Source: Rhodospirillaceae bacterium (GTDB lineage: Bacteria > Pseudomonadota > Alphaproteobacteria > DSM-16000 > Inquilinaceae). Taken from it: DNA of 64,000 bases. The DNA is taken from assembly GCA_020638595.1 (NCBI GenBank), contig JACKIG010000016.1:57769-121768 (forward strand), given 5' to 3'. Every line of letters begins with the position of its first letter. The first letter of the stretch is position 1. The position numbers were made by a program, and so were the translations under genes. The notes under the pieces are model-generated. The model saw nothing but the letters and a program-made list of their open reading frames with translations, was not told the origin of the DNA and searched no databases. This document shows, piece after piece, positions 54,743 to 63,374 of this stretch.

Positions 54743-56119
54743 ATGACTGGCCCCCGCCAATCCGAAGTGATCGATGCCCGCGGTCTGTTGACCCTGGAAA
54801 CCGCCGGACCCGTGCAGATGGGCTTCTGGGTTCCGAACCGCGTCTGGGCAACCGCGCGCTTCCTGGTGCCGCTGCGCCGGGAAATCGCGGCGAAGAAGAA
54901 GGCCGGGACGCTGGCCCCGCTTGCCCCTGTCGTGCGCGATTTCAGGTCCTGGATCGTCGCCAACAGCGTCTATCGGATGTGGGTCAATTCGATGATCGAA
55001 CAGGCCAACGCCTTCATCGCCAGCCTGGACGAGAAGACGAAGGAGGAGATCAAGGGCGACGGCGATGCGTTGTGGATCGAGGGTTTCGATAACCTGTTCG
55101 AGATCATCAACGAAATCATCTCCACCTCGCCCGCGTTCAACACGACGGTGATGGTGGGCACGCCGATGAACGGCCTGCTGGCCGTGTCGATGGCGACGCC
55201 GGCGGGGCTGGCGCTGTTCCACGACCGCACGTTCAACGCGCAGTTCAAGACGATCCTGGACGCCTGGAACACCTTCCTGAAGACCAGCCCGTCGCTCGAC
55301 AAGCTCGACATCCAGGAGCCCGAGAAGCCCGGATCGTGGATCTCCCAGGCGGCCCATGCCGCCGGGGTCTGGACCCAGATGGTCCACGATCCGGAAAAGC
55401 CCGGCTACGGGTTCGATTCCTGGAATTCCTTCTTTCTCCGGCAGTTCGTGCCCGGAGCGCGCCCCTTCCACGGCAACCCGCAGACGGACATCAACATCGG
55501 CTGCGAAACCACCCCCTGGGCGTACGAGCCGGCGGCGAAGCTGGAGACCGCGTTCTGGATCAAGGACGTGAACTACTCGCTGTTGGACCTGTTCGGCGGC
55601 CAGCGGCAATGGGCGCAGCTGTTCGACGGGGGGCAGGCCTATCAGGGTTTCCTGTCGGCCACCCACTACCATCGCTGGCGTTCGCCGCTGGACGGCCGGC
55701 TGGTGCGCGCCTGGGTCGAGCCGGGCACCTATTTCGCCCAGCGCCCCGGCCAGGGCGAAGTCCCCGGCACCTGGGAAGGCACGGAATCCCAGCCCTATCT
55801 CGGCCAGGTCGCCACCCGCGCCATCTTCATCTTCGAGCATGAGCGCGCCGGCTTCGTCGCGCTGATCTGCATCGGCATGGTGGAGGTGTCCAGCTGCATC
55901 ATCCAGCCCAGTACTTTCATCGTCGACGAAGGGGCGGCTGCAGTCCCGATCGCCCGCGACACCGAGATCGGCCGCTTCGAATTCGGCGGCTCCACCCATA
56001 TGATGCTGTTCCAGAAAGACCGGGTGACGCTGGCGGACTGGGCAGTGCACGCAGTCGACCACCGCAACGATCCCAACCCCACCCCCATGGGCAGCATCAT
56101 CGCGACGACGGTTGGATAG
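54743..56119 (+). CDS. Phosphatidylserine-decarboxylase-related enzyme, PsiD-like architecture
   Basis: The 458-residue protein has an N-terminal helical domain like the extra domain in fungal PSD-related enzymes (including PsiD). The decarboxylase core follows: ATHYHRWRSPLDGRLVRAWV with the likely catalytic His near 306, and FEFGGSTHMMLFQ near 412. Its GGST corresponds to the LGST self-cleavage site that makes the pyruvoyl group. Housekeeping PSDs are shorter, membrane-linked and paired with pssA; none of that is seen here. The substrate could be an amino acid rather than a phospholipid. AGGAG lies 8 bases before the ATG. Confidence 0.82.
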   Translation: MTGPRQSEVIDARGLLTLETAGPVQMGFWVPNRVWATARFLVPLRREIAAKKKAGTLAPLAPVVRDFRSWIVANSVYRMWVNSMIEQANAFIASLDEKTKEEIKGDGDALWIEGFDNLFEIINEIISTSPAFNTTVMVGTPMNGLLAVSMATPAGLALFHDRTFNAQFKTILDAWNTFLKTSPSLDKLDIQEPEKPGSWISQAAHAAGVWTQMVHDPEKPGYGFDSWNSFFLRQFVPGARPFHGNPQTDINIGCETTPWAYEPAAKLETAFWIKDVNYSLLDLFGGQRQWAQLFDGGQAYQGFLSATHYHRWRSPLDGRLVRAWVEPGTYFAQRPGQGEVPGTWEGTESQPYLGQVATRAIFIFEHERAGFVALICIGMVEVSSCIIQPSTFIVDEGAAAVPIARDTEIGRFEFGGSTHMMLFQKDRVTLADWAVHAVDHRNDPNPTPMGSIIATTVG

Positions 56120-56237
56120 GGGGAGCATGCTGACACCTGGGCCGGCCCCCCCCGTCGACCGCAAAAGGGCCATCAGGGTGGACAAATGCTCCGTGGGCAG
56201 GACATCCGGGCGACCGGCTTCCGCTGGCGAGGGACTG

Positions 56238-56711
56238 ATGGGACCCGGTGGCATTCATCTGCGCCGCTTCTTTCTGGATGATGCGATATCCGACGACCGG
56301 CTACGCGCGGTGTTGGCCGAATGCTGGGGGATGGCGTGCGAGGACGTCACGGTGATCGACACGGTCGAGGACCTTGCCCGCCTGCCGGACGGACGCCTTG
56401 CCATCCTGCGCTTCCACCACCCCGGAAGCCCGTTTCCGGTATCGGTCGAGATCTACCCGCGCGGGCCTGCGGAACGGCCGTTCCCCTACCGGGGTATGGA
56501 GGACTTCGCCGTCCGCCTGGCCAAGGCCCTCCCGGCCCGCGTCCTCACGGATGACGACGCCACCCTGGACCCGTTCTGCGGCCTGCTGTTCGGCCAGGAC
56601 GGCAGGATTGCGGAAGTGGACATGCAGCCGGACGAGGCCACCGGCGCAGACATCGTCCACGCCCGCCACAGGCGCTATCGGCCATCGTCGGACGATCCCG
56701 GGCCGCCGTAG
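56238..56711 (+). CDS. Hypothetical soluble protein
   Basis: An unrecognised protein of 157 residues. It is acidic and has an alternating helix/strand pattern with FPVSVEIYPRGPAERPFPY and a CGLLFGQDGRIAEVDM stretch. The ATG at 56238 is chosen because GGCGAGGG precedes it; a start at 56112 would overlap the end of the decarboxylase gene. It follows that gene by 118 bases on the same strand and may be co-transcribed. Confidence 0.55.
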   Translation: MGPGGIHLRRFFLDDAISDDRLRAVLAECWGMACEDVTVIDTVEDLARLPDGRLAILRFHHPGSPFPVSVEIYPRGPAERPFPYRGMEDFAVRLAKALPARVLTDDDATLDPFCGLLFGQDGRIAEVDMQPDEATGADIVHARHRRYRPSSDDPGPP

Positions 56712-56890
56712 CCGGACCGGCTGCGCGGGGTCGAAGGCCGGACCGCCCATGGGGCCGTGCCCATGGCGCCCACAGGGCAGCGATCCGGCCCGGTTTCGGC
56801 AGGACCGGCGGCATCTTGAAGGCTCCCCACCGGACAGGCATGCTGGCGTCACGCGGCAGGGGCCGGGCGGCAAGGGTTGGGACGGATCGG

Positions 56891-58045
56891 GTGGCTGAAC
56901 AGACATCGGAGCCTTGGCGGGTCGGCATCCTGTTCTCGCGGTCCGGCATCACCAAGGTGACGGAGACCGAGCATTTCTTCGGCACGACCCTGGCGATCGA
57001 GGAGATCAATGCCGCCGGCGGCGTGGCGGGCCGCGAGATCGAGCCGGTGGCCTACGACCCCGCCTCCGACCACCGGCGCTTCAGCCATTTCGCCGAGCGC
57101 CTGCTGACCGAGGATGCGGTGTCGACCATCTTCGGCTGCAGTACCTCGTTCAGCCGCAAGGCGGTGCTGCCGTCGATCGAACGGCGCAACGGCCTGTTGT
57201 GGTACCCCTCCCTTTACGAAGGCTTCGAATACTCGCCGAACGTCATCTACACCGGGGCGGCGCCCAACCAGAACAGCGTGCAGCTGGCCGACTACGTGTT
57301 CGAAACCTATGGGTCGCGCATCTACCTGATCGGGTCGGACTACATCTACCCGCGCGAATCCAACCGCATCATGCGCGACCTGCTGGATGCGCGCGGCGGC
57401 ACGGCGGTGGCGGAACGGTACCTGGACCTGCACGCGGCCGACGATGCCATCCTGGACGCCATCGCCGATATCCAGACGCTCAGGCCCGATGTGGTGTTCT
57501 CCACCGTCGTCGGCCGGTCGGCCCAGCGCTTGTACCGGCTCTATGCCGATGCGGGCCTGCGCGCCGACCACATCCCGATCGCCAGCCTGACCATGGGCGA
57601 GGGGGAGATCCGGGCCATCGGACCGGAGGCGACCGTCGGGCACATCACCTCGTCGCCCTATTTCTCCACCGTCGATACGCAAGAGAACCACGGCTTCGTC
57701 GCGCGCTTCCGCCGCCGCTTCGGGCCGGATGCGCCGGTCAGCCAGTATGCGGAAGCCGCGTACTACCAGGTCTACCTGTTCGCGCGCGCGCTGGAGGCGG
57801 CCGGAACGCTCAACCCGCAGAAGCTGTGCGCCGAGGCGCTGGGCATGGAAGCGGCCGCGCCCCAGGGTCTGGTCACGATCGACCCGGACAACAACCACAC
57901 CTATGTGACGCCGCGCATCGGCCGGGTCGAGGCCGACGGCACCTTCATGATCGTCAGCGAAGCCGCCGCCCCGCTAAAGCCGGACCCCTACCTGATCCAC
58001 CACTGGCGCAGCGAAGAGGTGATGCTGCCCGTCGGCGCGGATTGA
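56891..58045 (+). CDS. amiC: AmiC-like amide-sensing negative regulator
   Basis: This 384-residue periplasmic-binding-fold protein lacks an export signal, as expected for AmiC. It closely follows Pseudomonas AmiC: GILFSRSGITKVTE, LWYPSLYEGFEYSPNVIY, IYLIGSDYIYPRESNRIMRD, ADVVFSTVVG-type DVVFSTVVGRSAQ, and the end PLKPDPYLIHHW. AmiC binds short-chain amides and releases the antiterminator AmiR. The GTG at 56891 gives the same length as the Pseudomonas protein; an ATG at 56840 is possible. The amiR-like gene follows after 206 bases that hold a REP-like pair. Confidence 0.9.
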   Translation: MAEQTSEPWRVGILFSRSGITKVTETEHFFGTTLAIEEINAAGGVAGREIEPVAYDPASDHRRFSHFAERLLTEDAVSTIFGCSTSFSRKAVLPSIERRNGLLWYPSLYEGFEYSPNVIYTGAAPNQNSVQLADYVFETYGSRIYLIGSDYIYPRESNRIMRDLLDARGGTAVAERYLDLHAADDAILDAIADIQTLRPDVVFSTVVGRSAQRLYRLYADAGLRADHIPIASLTMGEGEIRAIGPEATVGHITSSPYFSTVDTQENHGFVARFRRRFGPDAPVSQYAEAAYYQVYLFARALEAAGTLNPQKLCAEALGMEAAAPQGLVTIDPDNNHTYVTPRIGRVEADGTFMIVSEAAAPLKPDPYLIHHWRSEEVMLPVGAD

Positions 58046-58088
58046 GGGGCCGTGGACAGCGAGGCGACGTCGCTGGCCGAGATGCCGC

Positions 58089-58191
58089 ACACTGTCCCGG
58101 CAGGTCCCCGCCTTCGCGGGGACGACGTGTTTTCCCATCTATATCAAATATATAACCGTCATCCCCGCGAAAGCGGGGATCTCCCGGGAGT
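58089..58191. repeat. REP-like inverted pair between amiC and amiR
   Basis: A left arm with CCCGCCTTCGCGGGGACGACG-type core (58105-58127) and a right arm CGTCATCCCCGCGAAAGCGG (from 58157) face each other across about 29 A+T-rich bases. The family is the same as at 21.6 and 53.1 kb. The element separates two genes that are usually tightly coupled. Confidence 0.8.
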
Positions 58192-58251
58192 GCGCGCGAT
58201 CCTCACTCCGGGGGCCATCTGCACCCCGGTGCCCACAGGGAGACGCCGGCC

Positions 58252-58935
58252 ATGACCAGCAAGGCCACCCAGGCGATCATCCGCGACCTGCGCGATACGC
58301 GCGTGCTGGTGATCCACCCCCCGGACGACGAGGCCGAGGCGCTGACGCGCCAGCTGCGCCGCATCGGCTGCCGCGTCGAGAGCACATGGCCGCCGCCGCC
58401 GGAGGTCGGCGCCCATGTGGACGTCGTCTTCTTCCTGATCGACGCGGCCTCGCCGTCCTATGCCCCGCGCCGGCCGGGCGAACCGACGCTGGCCACGGTC
58501 GCCATCGCCGCCTACGAGGACCCGACGACGCTGAAGGCGCTGATCGACAGCAACGCCCATGCCGTGGTGTCGAAGCCGATCCGGCCCATGGGCATCCTGA
58601 CCAACCTGGTGCTGGCCCGGGCCATCCACGGCTACGAGACGCGCCTGCGCGCCAAGGTCGGCAAGCTGGAGGAAACGCTGCGCGCCCAGCGCACCATCGA
58701 GAAGGCGACTCGCATCCTGATGCGTGCGCGCCAGATGACGGAGGACGAGGCCTATCAGTTGATCCGGCGCCAGGCGATGGCCAAGCGCCTGTCGATGGCG
58801 GTGGTCGCCCATTCCATCATCAACGCCAACGAGGTCTTCGAAAGCCTGATGCTTCCGTCCCGGCAGGCGGACGACCTGCCGGCCGATGTCGCCGATCTGC
58901 GCCAGCGGCGCATGAAGCGGCAGGATCCCGCTTGA
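58252..58935 (+). CDS. amiR: AmiR-like ANTAR-domain transcription antiterminator
   Basis: The 227-residue protein has a receiver-like N-terminal domain without the usual phosphorylation residues (VLVIHPPDD; VVFFLIDAAS), a coiled coil around 140-165, and a C-terminal ANTAR domain (ATRILMRARQMTEDEAYQLI, RRQAMAKRLSMAVVA). ANTAR proteins bind paired hexaloop hairpins in nascent RNA and prevent termination. Its probable target lies just downstream, ahead of the amidase gene. In Pseudomonas AmiC holds AmiR silent until an amide binds. Confidence 0.93.
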   Translation: MTSKATQAIIRDLRDTRVLVIHPPDDEAEALTRQLRRIGCRVESTWPPPPEVGAHVDVVFFLIDAASPSYAPRRPGEPTLATVAIAAYEDPTTLKALIDSNAHAVVSKPIRPMGILTNLVLARAIHGYETRLRAKVGKLEETLRAQRTIEKATRILMRARQMTEDEAYQLIRRQAMAKRLSMAVVAHSIINANEVFESLMLPSRQADDLPADVADLRQRRMKRQDPA

Positions 58936-58973
58936 CAACCGCCGTTCCGATTCCTTGAATTGTATACACGTGG

Positions 58974-59033
58974 CCGGCAGGATTGCCGGGCACCAGCGCG
59001 GCAGGGACGCCGCCCACATCTGGCAGGAACGCC
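58974..59033 (+). promoter_or_regulatory. Candidate ANTAR target RNA: tandem hexaloop hairpins
   Basis: Three small hairpins, each with a six-base loop starting AGG, follow amiR. The first is CCGGC-AGGATT-GCCGG (58974-58989) and the second GCGGC-AGGGAC-GCCGC (58998-59013); the third is a weaker GGC-AGGAAC-GCC (59022-59033). Paired hexaloops beginning with A are the hallmark of ANTAR targets. They stand directly before a terminator-like structure and the amidase gene, the expected layout for AmiR control. Loop agreement with the published consensus beyond the first A was not verified. Confidence 0.7.
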
Positions 59034-59040
59034 TCCGAAC

Positions 59041-59080
59041 AGCCCTCCCCCCAGGGGGGCCGGTCGGGGGCTTTTTCATT
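59041..59080 (+). terminator. Probable regulated intrinsic terminator in the amidase leader
   Basis: AGCCC-T-CCCCCC pairs with GGGGGCT (59066-59072) around an internal CCAGGGGGGCC stretch, and the run TTTTTCATTTT follows. It lies 22 bases before the amidase ATG and after the hexaloop hairpins, so it would stop transcription unless AmiR acts. The C/G-rich arm allows alternative pairings. Confidence 0.7.
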
Positions 59081-59102
59081 TTCGGCTGACGGGACAACGG
59101 GC

Positions 59103-59975
59103 ATGGCGGGGCACGAAAGCGAAATCCGCATCGCGTGCATTCAGATGGAGCCGGTGGTGGGCGCCAAGCAGGCCAACGTCGCCCGGTCGCAGGCCATGAT
59201 CGGCGAGGCTGCGGACAACGGTGCCAAGCTGATGGTGCTGCCCGAGCTGTGCAACTCCGGCTATGTGTTCGAGACGCGCGAGGAGGCGTTCGACCTGGCG
59301 GAGGAAATCCCCAACGGTCCCACCATGCGCGCCTGGGCCGAGGTCGCGGCCGATCGCGGCATCCACCTGGTGGCCGGCATCGCCGAGCGCCACGGCAACG
59401 TCCTCTACAACGCTGCCGCCGTCATCGGGCCGCAGGGCCATATCGGCACCTTCCGCAAGGTGCACCTGTGGAACGCGGAGAACCTGTTCTTCGAGCCCGG
59501 GGACCTGGGCTTCCCGGTATTCCGGACCCCGCTGGGGCGCATCGGCTGCGGCATCTGCTATGACGGCTGGTTCCCGGAAACCTACCGGCTGTGCGCGCTG
59601 CAGGGCGCGGACATCGTCTGCGTGCCGACCAACTGGGTGCCGATCCCGGGCCAGGCGCCGGGGCGCGAGGCCATGGCCAACATCCTGGTCATGGCAGCCG
59701 CCCATTCCAACTCGATCTTCATCGCCGCCGCAGACCGCGTCGGCACCGAACGCGGCCAGCCCTTCGAAGGCCAGAGCCTGATCGCCAGCTATACCGGCTG
59801 GCCGATCGCCGGCCCCGCCAGCCGCGACCGGGAAGAGATCCTGTACGCCGACATCAACCTTGCCGACGCAAGGCGCAAGCGCAACTGGAACGAATACAAC
59901 CAGGTCCTGCGGGACCGGCGGACGGATGTGTATGCCGAGATGCTCGGCTCCACCCATCCGGCCGGCTGGTACTGA
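59103..59975 (+). CDS. Nitrilase-superfamily amidase
   Basis: This 290-residue carbon-nitrogen hydrolase has the complete Glu-Lys-Cys triad: Glu in VLPELCNSGYVF (near 47), Lys in FRKVHLWNAE (near 117), Cys in GCGICYDGWFPE (near 150). It should hydrolyse an amide or nitrile to acid and ammonia. It is shorter than aliphatic amidase AmiE (about 346) and closer to the carbamoyl/amidase branches. Its place after amiC, amiR and the antitermination leader makes it the controlled enzyme. An importer operon follows after 87 bases. Confidence 0.9.
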   Translation: MAGHESEIRIACIQMEPVVGAKQANVARSQAMIGEAADNGAKLMVLPELCNSGYVFETREEAFDLAEEIPNGPTMRAWAEVAADRGIHLVAGIAERHGNVLYNAAAVIGPQGHIGTFRKVHLWNAENLFFEPGDLGFPVFRTPLGRIGCGICYDGWFPETYRLCALQGADIVCVPTNWVPIPGQAPGREAMANILVMAAAHSNSIFIAAADRVGTERGQPFEGQSLIASYTGWPIAGPASRDREEILYADINLADARRKRNWNEYNQVLRDRRTDVYAEMLGSTHPAGWY

Positions 59976-60062
59976 CAAGGGACCGACCCCACCGATCACA
60001 CGTCCTCGGGAGGACGCGTCACCCTTTCCCATCCGTGGATATCAGCAGGGAGACGACCAGCT

Positions 60063-61331
60063 ATGAAATACACAGCAGCATTGATGCGGGCGCCGCTCAG
60101 CCGGCGCGCGACGCTGAAAGGCATGACCGCCATGGCCGGCACGGCCGCGGCCGCCTCGACCCTCGGCTTCGTCGGCGCGGCGCGCGGCGACGAGCCGATC
60201 AAGGTGGGCATGATCTCGCCCTTGACCGGGGCATGGACGGTCTACGGTGCCGCCCACAGCGCCGGCTTCGAGCTGGCGGTCGACGAGATCAACGAAGCGG
60301 GCGGCATCCTCGGCCGCCAGGTGGAGATCGTCGTCGGCGACAGCCGCACCGAGCCGCGCGTCGTCGTCGAGCAGGCCAACCGCCTGATCCGGCAAGAGCG
60401 CGTCGATTTCCTGGCCGGCACCTTCAGCTCCGCCGAGCGCAACGCCGCCGGCCCGGTGGTGGAAGCCAGCGGCAAGGTGCTGCTCTATCCCACCTTCTAC
60501 GAAGGCCAGCTGCAGGAATACTTCCCCGGTGTCTGCAACCCCAACATCTACATGTTCGGGCCGGAGCCGACGCAGCAGGTGTGGCCGCATATGGAGTACA
60601 TCCTGGAGAACTTCGGCAAGAAGTTCTTCATGATCGGCTCGGACTACGCCTGGCCGCAGGTGACGAACCTGTTCACCCGGCAGAAGCTGGAAGAACTGGG
60701 CGGCGAGGTGGTCGGCGAGGTCTACATCCCCTTCAACACGCCGCAATACGAAAGCGTGCTGCGCGACATCCGCGAGTCCGGCGCCGACGTCATCTTCCAC
60801 ACCCTGACCGGCAGCGATACCGTCAACTTCCGCCAGCAATACGCCGCCGCCGGCATGAAGAACGACTTCACGCTGTGGACGGTCGACGACGAAGAAGTCG
60901 TGACGACCGGCCTGGGTCCGGACGTCTCGGCCAACGACTATGTCAGCTTCGACTATTTCATGTCGATCGAGCACCCGAACAACGCCGCCTTCCTGGAGCG
61001 CCTGCGCGCCAAGTTCGGTGACGACGTGCTGATGAACACCGTCGGTGTCGCCATGTACAACGCCGCCCACATGGCCGCCCTGGCACTGAACCAGGCGGGC
61101 GAGGTCAGCACCGAGGCGCTGCGCGGCTATCTCGGCGATCTGGAGTTCAACGACGCGCCGCAGGGTCCGGTCTGGATGCGGGCCCTGGACAACCAGCTGG
61201 TCCTGCCATCCTACCTGATGAAGGTCCGCGAAGGCTGGACCGGTGTGTCGGACATGTTCGAGGAGATCCAGAACTTCCAGGGTGTGGAACCGCAGAACGC
61301 GCAGTGCGATAGCCTGCCCCTGGGGCAGTAG
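60063..61331 (+). CDS. Urea/amide-type ABC transporter substrate-binding protein
   Basis: A 422-residue binding protein with a Tat-type signal (SRRATLKGMTAMAGTAAA). The mature part is UrtA/FmdD-like: IKVGMISPLTGAWTVYGAAH, RVDFLAGTFSSAERNAAGPV, KFFMIGSDYAWPQ. It shares the AmiC fold with the sensor upstream, so importer and sensor probably recognise the same amide. It is the first gene of the permease-permease-ATPase set that follows. Urea itself cannot be excluded, but no urease genes are visible. Confidence 0.9.
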   Translation: MKYTAALMRAPLSRRATLKGMTAMAGTAAAASTLGFVGAARGDEPIKVGMISPLTGAWTVYGAAHSAGFELAVDEINEAGGILGRQVEIVVGDSRTEPRVVVEQANRLIRQERVDFLAGTFSSAERNAAGPVVEASGKVLLYPTFYEGQLQEYFPGVCNPNIYMFGPEPTQQVWPHMEYILENFGKKFFMIGSDYAWPQVTNLFTRQKLEELGGEVVGEVYIPFNTPQYESVLRDIRESGADVIFHTLTGSDTVNFRQQYAAAGMKNDFTLWTVDDEEVVTTGLGPDVSANDYVSFDYFMSIEHPNNAAFLERLRAKFGDDVLMNTVGVAMYNAAHMAALALNQAGEVSTEALRGYLGDLEFNDAPQGPVWMRALDNQLVLPSYLMKVREGWTGVSDMFEEIQNFQGVEPQNAQCDSLPLGQ

Positions 61332-61504
61332 CCTGCCGCTCCCAGGGTCAGTCGCCTCTCTTGAAGCCCTCCCCCTTGATGGGGGACGGACTTCTCGACA
61401 AGACCCTGGCCGCATCCGCCGGCTTGGCATGACGATTGCGGTGTTCGGGGTCGCCCCCCGGACACCGCGCGTCCGGACTTCCCTGGCAGCGAGCGAAGCC
61501 CATC

Positions 61505-62356
61505 ATGTACGCACTGGGCGTGGCAATTGACGCCACTTTGATCACGCTGGTCCTGGCGCTGGCAGCGTTCGGGCTGGCGATCATCTTCGGGCTGATCGGC
61601 GTCATCAACATGGGCCACGGGGCCATGCTGACGGCCGGCGCCTATATCACCTGGGTCTGCCAGACCAACGGCGTGCCGTTCCTGCTTGCCGTCCTGGTCG
61701 CCGCGGTGGCCGTGGCGGTGATCGGCCTGGTGCTGGAACATGTGCTGATCCGCCATTTCTACGACCGGCCGTTCGAAACGCTGCTGCTGACCTGGGCCTT
61801 CTTCCTGATCACGACGGAGGTGATCAAGATCATCTTCGGCCCGGAATTCCGCAGCGTCACCAACCCCCTGCCCGACGCCATCACCATCGGCGGCATCCAC
61901 GTGCCGGCCTATAGGGCCGCCGTTGCCCTGTTCGCGCTGGCGCTGATCGTGACGTCCGCCGTCGTCCTTTACCGCACCAGCCTGGGCATCAAGATCCGCG
62001 GGCTGATCCAGAACCGGCAGATGGCGGCCCTGCTCGGCCTCAATATCGGCCTCACCTACAAGCTGGTGTTCATGGCCGGCTGCTTCATGGCCGGCCTGGC
62101 CGGCGGGCTGATCACGCCGATGCTCAGCATCGATCCCTATATCGGCAACGTCTATCTGGTGCGGTCGTTCTTCGTCGTCGCCGTCGGCGGCGTCGGCCAG
62201 CTGTTGGGCGGCACCATGATCGGCAGTTTCCTGATCGGGGGGTCGGAAACGATCTTCGCCGTGGTGTCGGAACAGGCGGTGGCCCAGACCATCGTCTTCG
62301 CCCTCGCCATCCTCGTCCTGCGACTGCGCCCGCGCGGCGTGCTGACACCGCGATGA
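61505..62356 (+). CDS. Branched-chain/urea-type ABC permease 1 (UrtB/LivH-like)
   Basis: The 283-residue membrane protein has the LivH-type opening GLAIIFGLIGVINMGHGAML and about eight helices. The stretch MAGCFMAGLAGGLITPMLSI is close to UrtB. The ATG at 61505 is the homologous start; the longer upstream frame is not conserved. A 173-base gap separates it from the binding-protein gene. Its stop overlaps the next start (ATGA). Confidence 0.92.
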   Translation: MYALGVAIDATLITLVLALAAFGLAIIFGLIGVINMGHGAMLTAGAYITWVCQTNGVPFLLAVLVAAVAVAVIGLVLEHVLIRHFYDRPFETLLLTWAFFLITTEVIKIIFGPEFRSVTNPLPDAITIGGIHVPAYRAAVALFALALIVTSAVVLYRTSLGIKIRGLIQNRQMAALLGLNIGLTYKLVFMAGCFMAGLAGGLITPMLSIDPYIGNVYLVRSFFVVAVGGVGQLLGGTMIGSFLIGGSETIFAVVSEQAVAQTIVFALAILVLRLRPRGVLTPR

Positions 62357-63369
62357 CCACGACTTCCTCTGCGATCCCGGCCGGACGTGCCGGGCGGAGC
62401 CGGCGCCTGTTGACGGAAAACGCCGCCGCAGTAGCCGTGTTCGCCATCCTCGGCGTGCTGCCGCTGCTGTTCGGCGGCTACGTCATCTACATCCTGCCGC
62501 AATACATGCTCTACGGCGTGCTGGCCATGTCGCTGGCGCTGATGTGGGGCTATGCCGGGATCCTGAGCTTCGGCCAGGCGGCGTTCTTCGCCCTGGGCGG
62601 CTATACCATGGGCCTGGTCATGCAGGCCATCGGGGCACCCGAGGCCGCGTATCTCGGCATCCTGGTCGCGGCCACCATCGGGGCCGCCCTGGCGGCACTG
62701 GTGGGCTATTTCCTGTTCAGTGCCGGGGTGCGCGACACCTATTTCGTCATCGTCACGCTGGCCCTGTCGATCATGGTGGAGCAGATCGCCGTCAGCCAGT
62801 CGCAGATCACCGGCGGCTGGAACGGCATGTTCGTCGACCGCATGGACCTGGCCTTCGGGCCTTTGGGTGCCGTGTCGCTGTGGGACGACTGGGCGATCTA
62901 CTACGTCGTGCTGCCCGTCGTCGCGCTGGTCTATGGCGTGCTGCGCTGGCAGATCCAGGGGCCGTTCGGCAAGATCCTCGCCGGAATCCGCGAGAACGAA
63001 GACCGCATGGTGGCGCTGGGCTTCCGCACGCCCCTGTACAAGACCGTGGCGTTCGCCGTGTCGGGGGCGATGTGCGGCCTCGCCGGCGCGCTCTACGCCA
63101 CGCACGCCAGCTTCGTCTCGCCGTCGCTGGGCGGTGTCCTGTTCTCCACCGAGATCGTCGTCTGGGTCGCCATCGCCGGGCGCCAGTCGCTGCTGGCAGC
63201 ACTGCTGGGCGGCATCGTCGTGGCGTCGCTGTCGAACTACCTCAGCTCCGTCGCGCCGGAATACTGGCAGCTGTTCCTGGGCCTGCTGTTCATCCTGGCC
63301 ATCGTCTTCTTCCGTGGCGGGGTGGCCGGTGTGTTCGCCCAGCTCGGCCGGCCGCGCGGGGGGGAGTAG
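62353..63369 (+). CDS. Branched-chain/urea-type ABC permease 2 (UrtC/LivM-like)
   Basis: A 338-residue polytopic protein with the LivM-type motifs MWGYAGILSFGQAAFFALGG and GIRENEDRMVALGFRTPLYK (the coupling loop to the ATPase), and a late VAIAGRQSLLAALLGG. It forms the translocation pore with permease 1, to which it is translationally coupled. Confidence 0.92.
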   Translation: MTTTSSAIPAGRAGRSRRLLTENAAAVAVFAILGVLPLLFGGYVIYILPQYMLYGVLAMSLALMWGYAGILSFGQAAFFALGGYTMGLVMQAIGAPEAAYLGILVAATIGAALAALVGYFLFSAGVRDTYFVIVTLALSIMVEQIAVSQSQITGGWNGMFVDRMDLAFGPLGAVSLWDDWAIYYVVLPVVALVYGVLRWQIQGPFGKILAGIRENEDRMVALGFRTPLYKTVAFAVSGAMCGLAGALYATHASFVSPSLGGVLFSTEIVVWVAIAGRQSLLAALLGGIVVASLSNYLSSVAPEYWQLFLGLLFILAIVFFRGGVAGVFAQLGRPRGGE

Positions 63370-63374
63370 TCGCC

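Noticed and set aside
58252..59080. The structure after amiR as a simple terminator of the amiC-amiR operon
   Set aside because: It is preceded by tandem hexaloop hairpins and followed within 22 bases by the amidase start, which fits a regulated leader better than an operon end.
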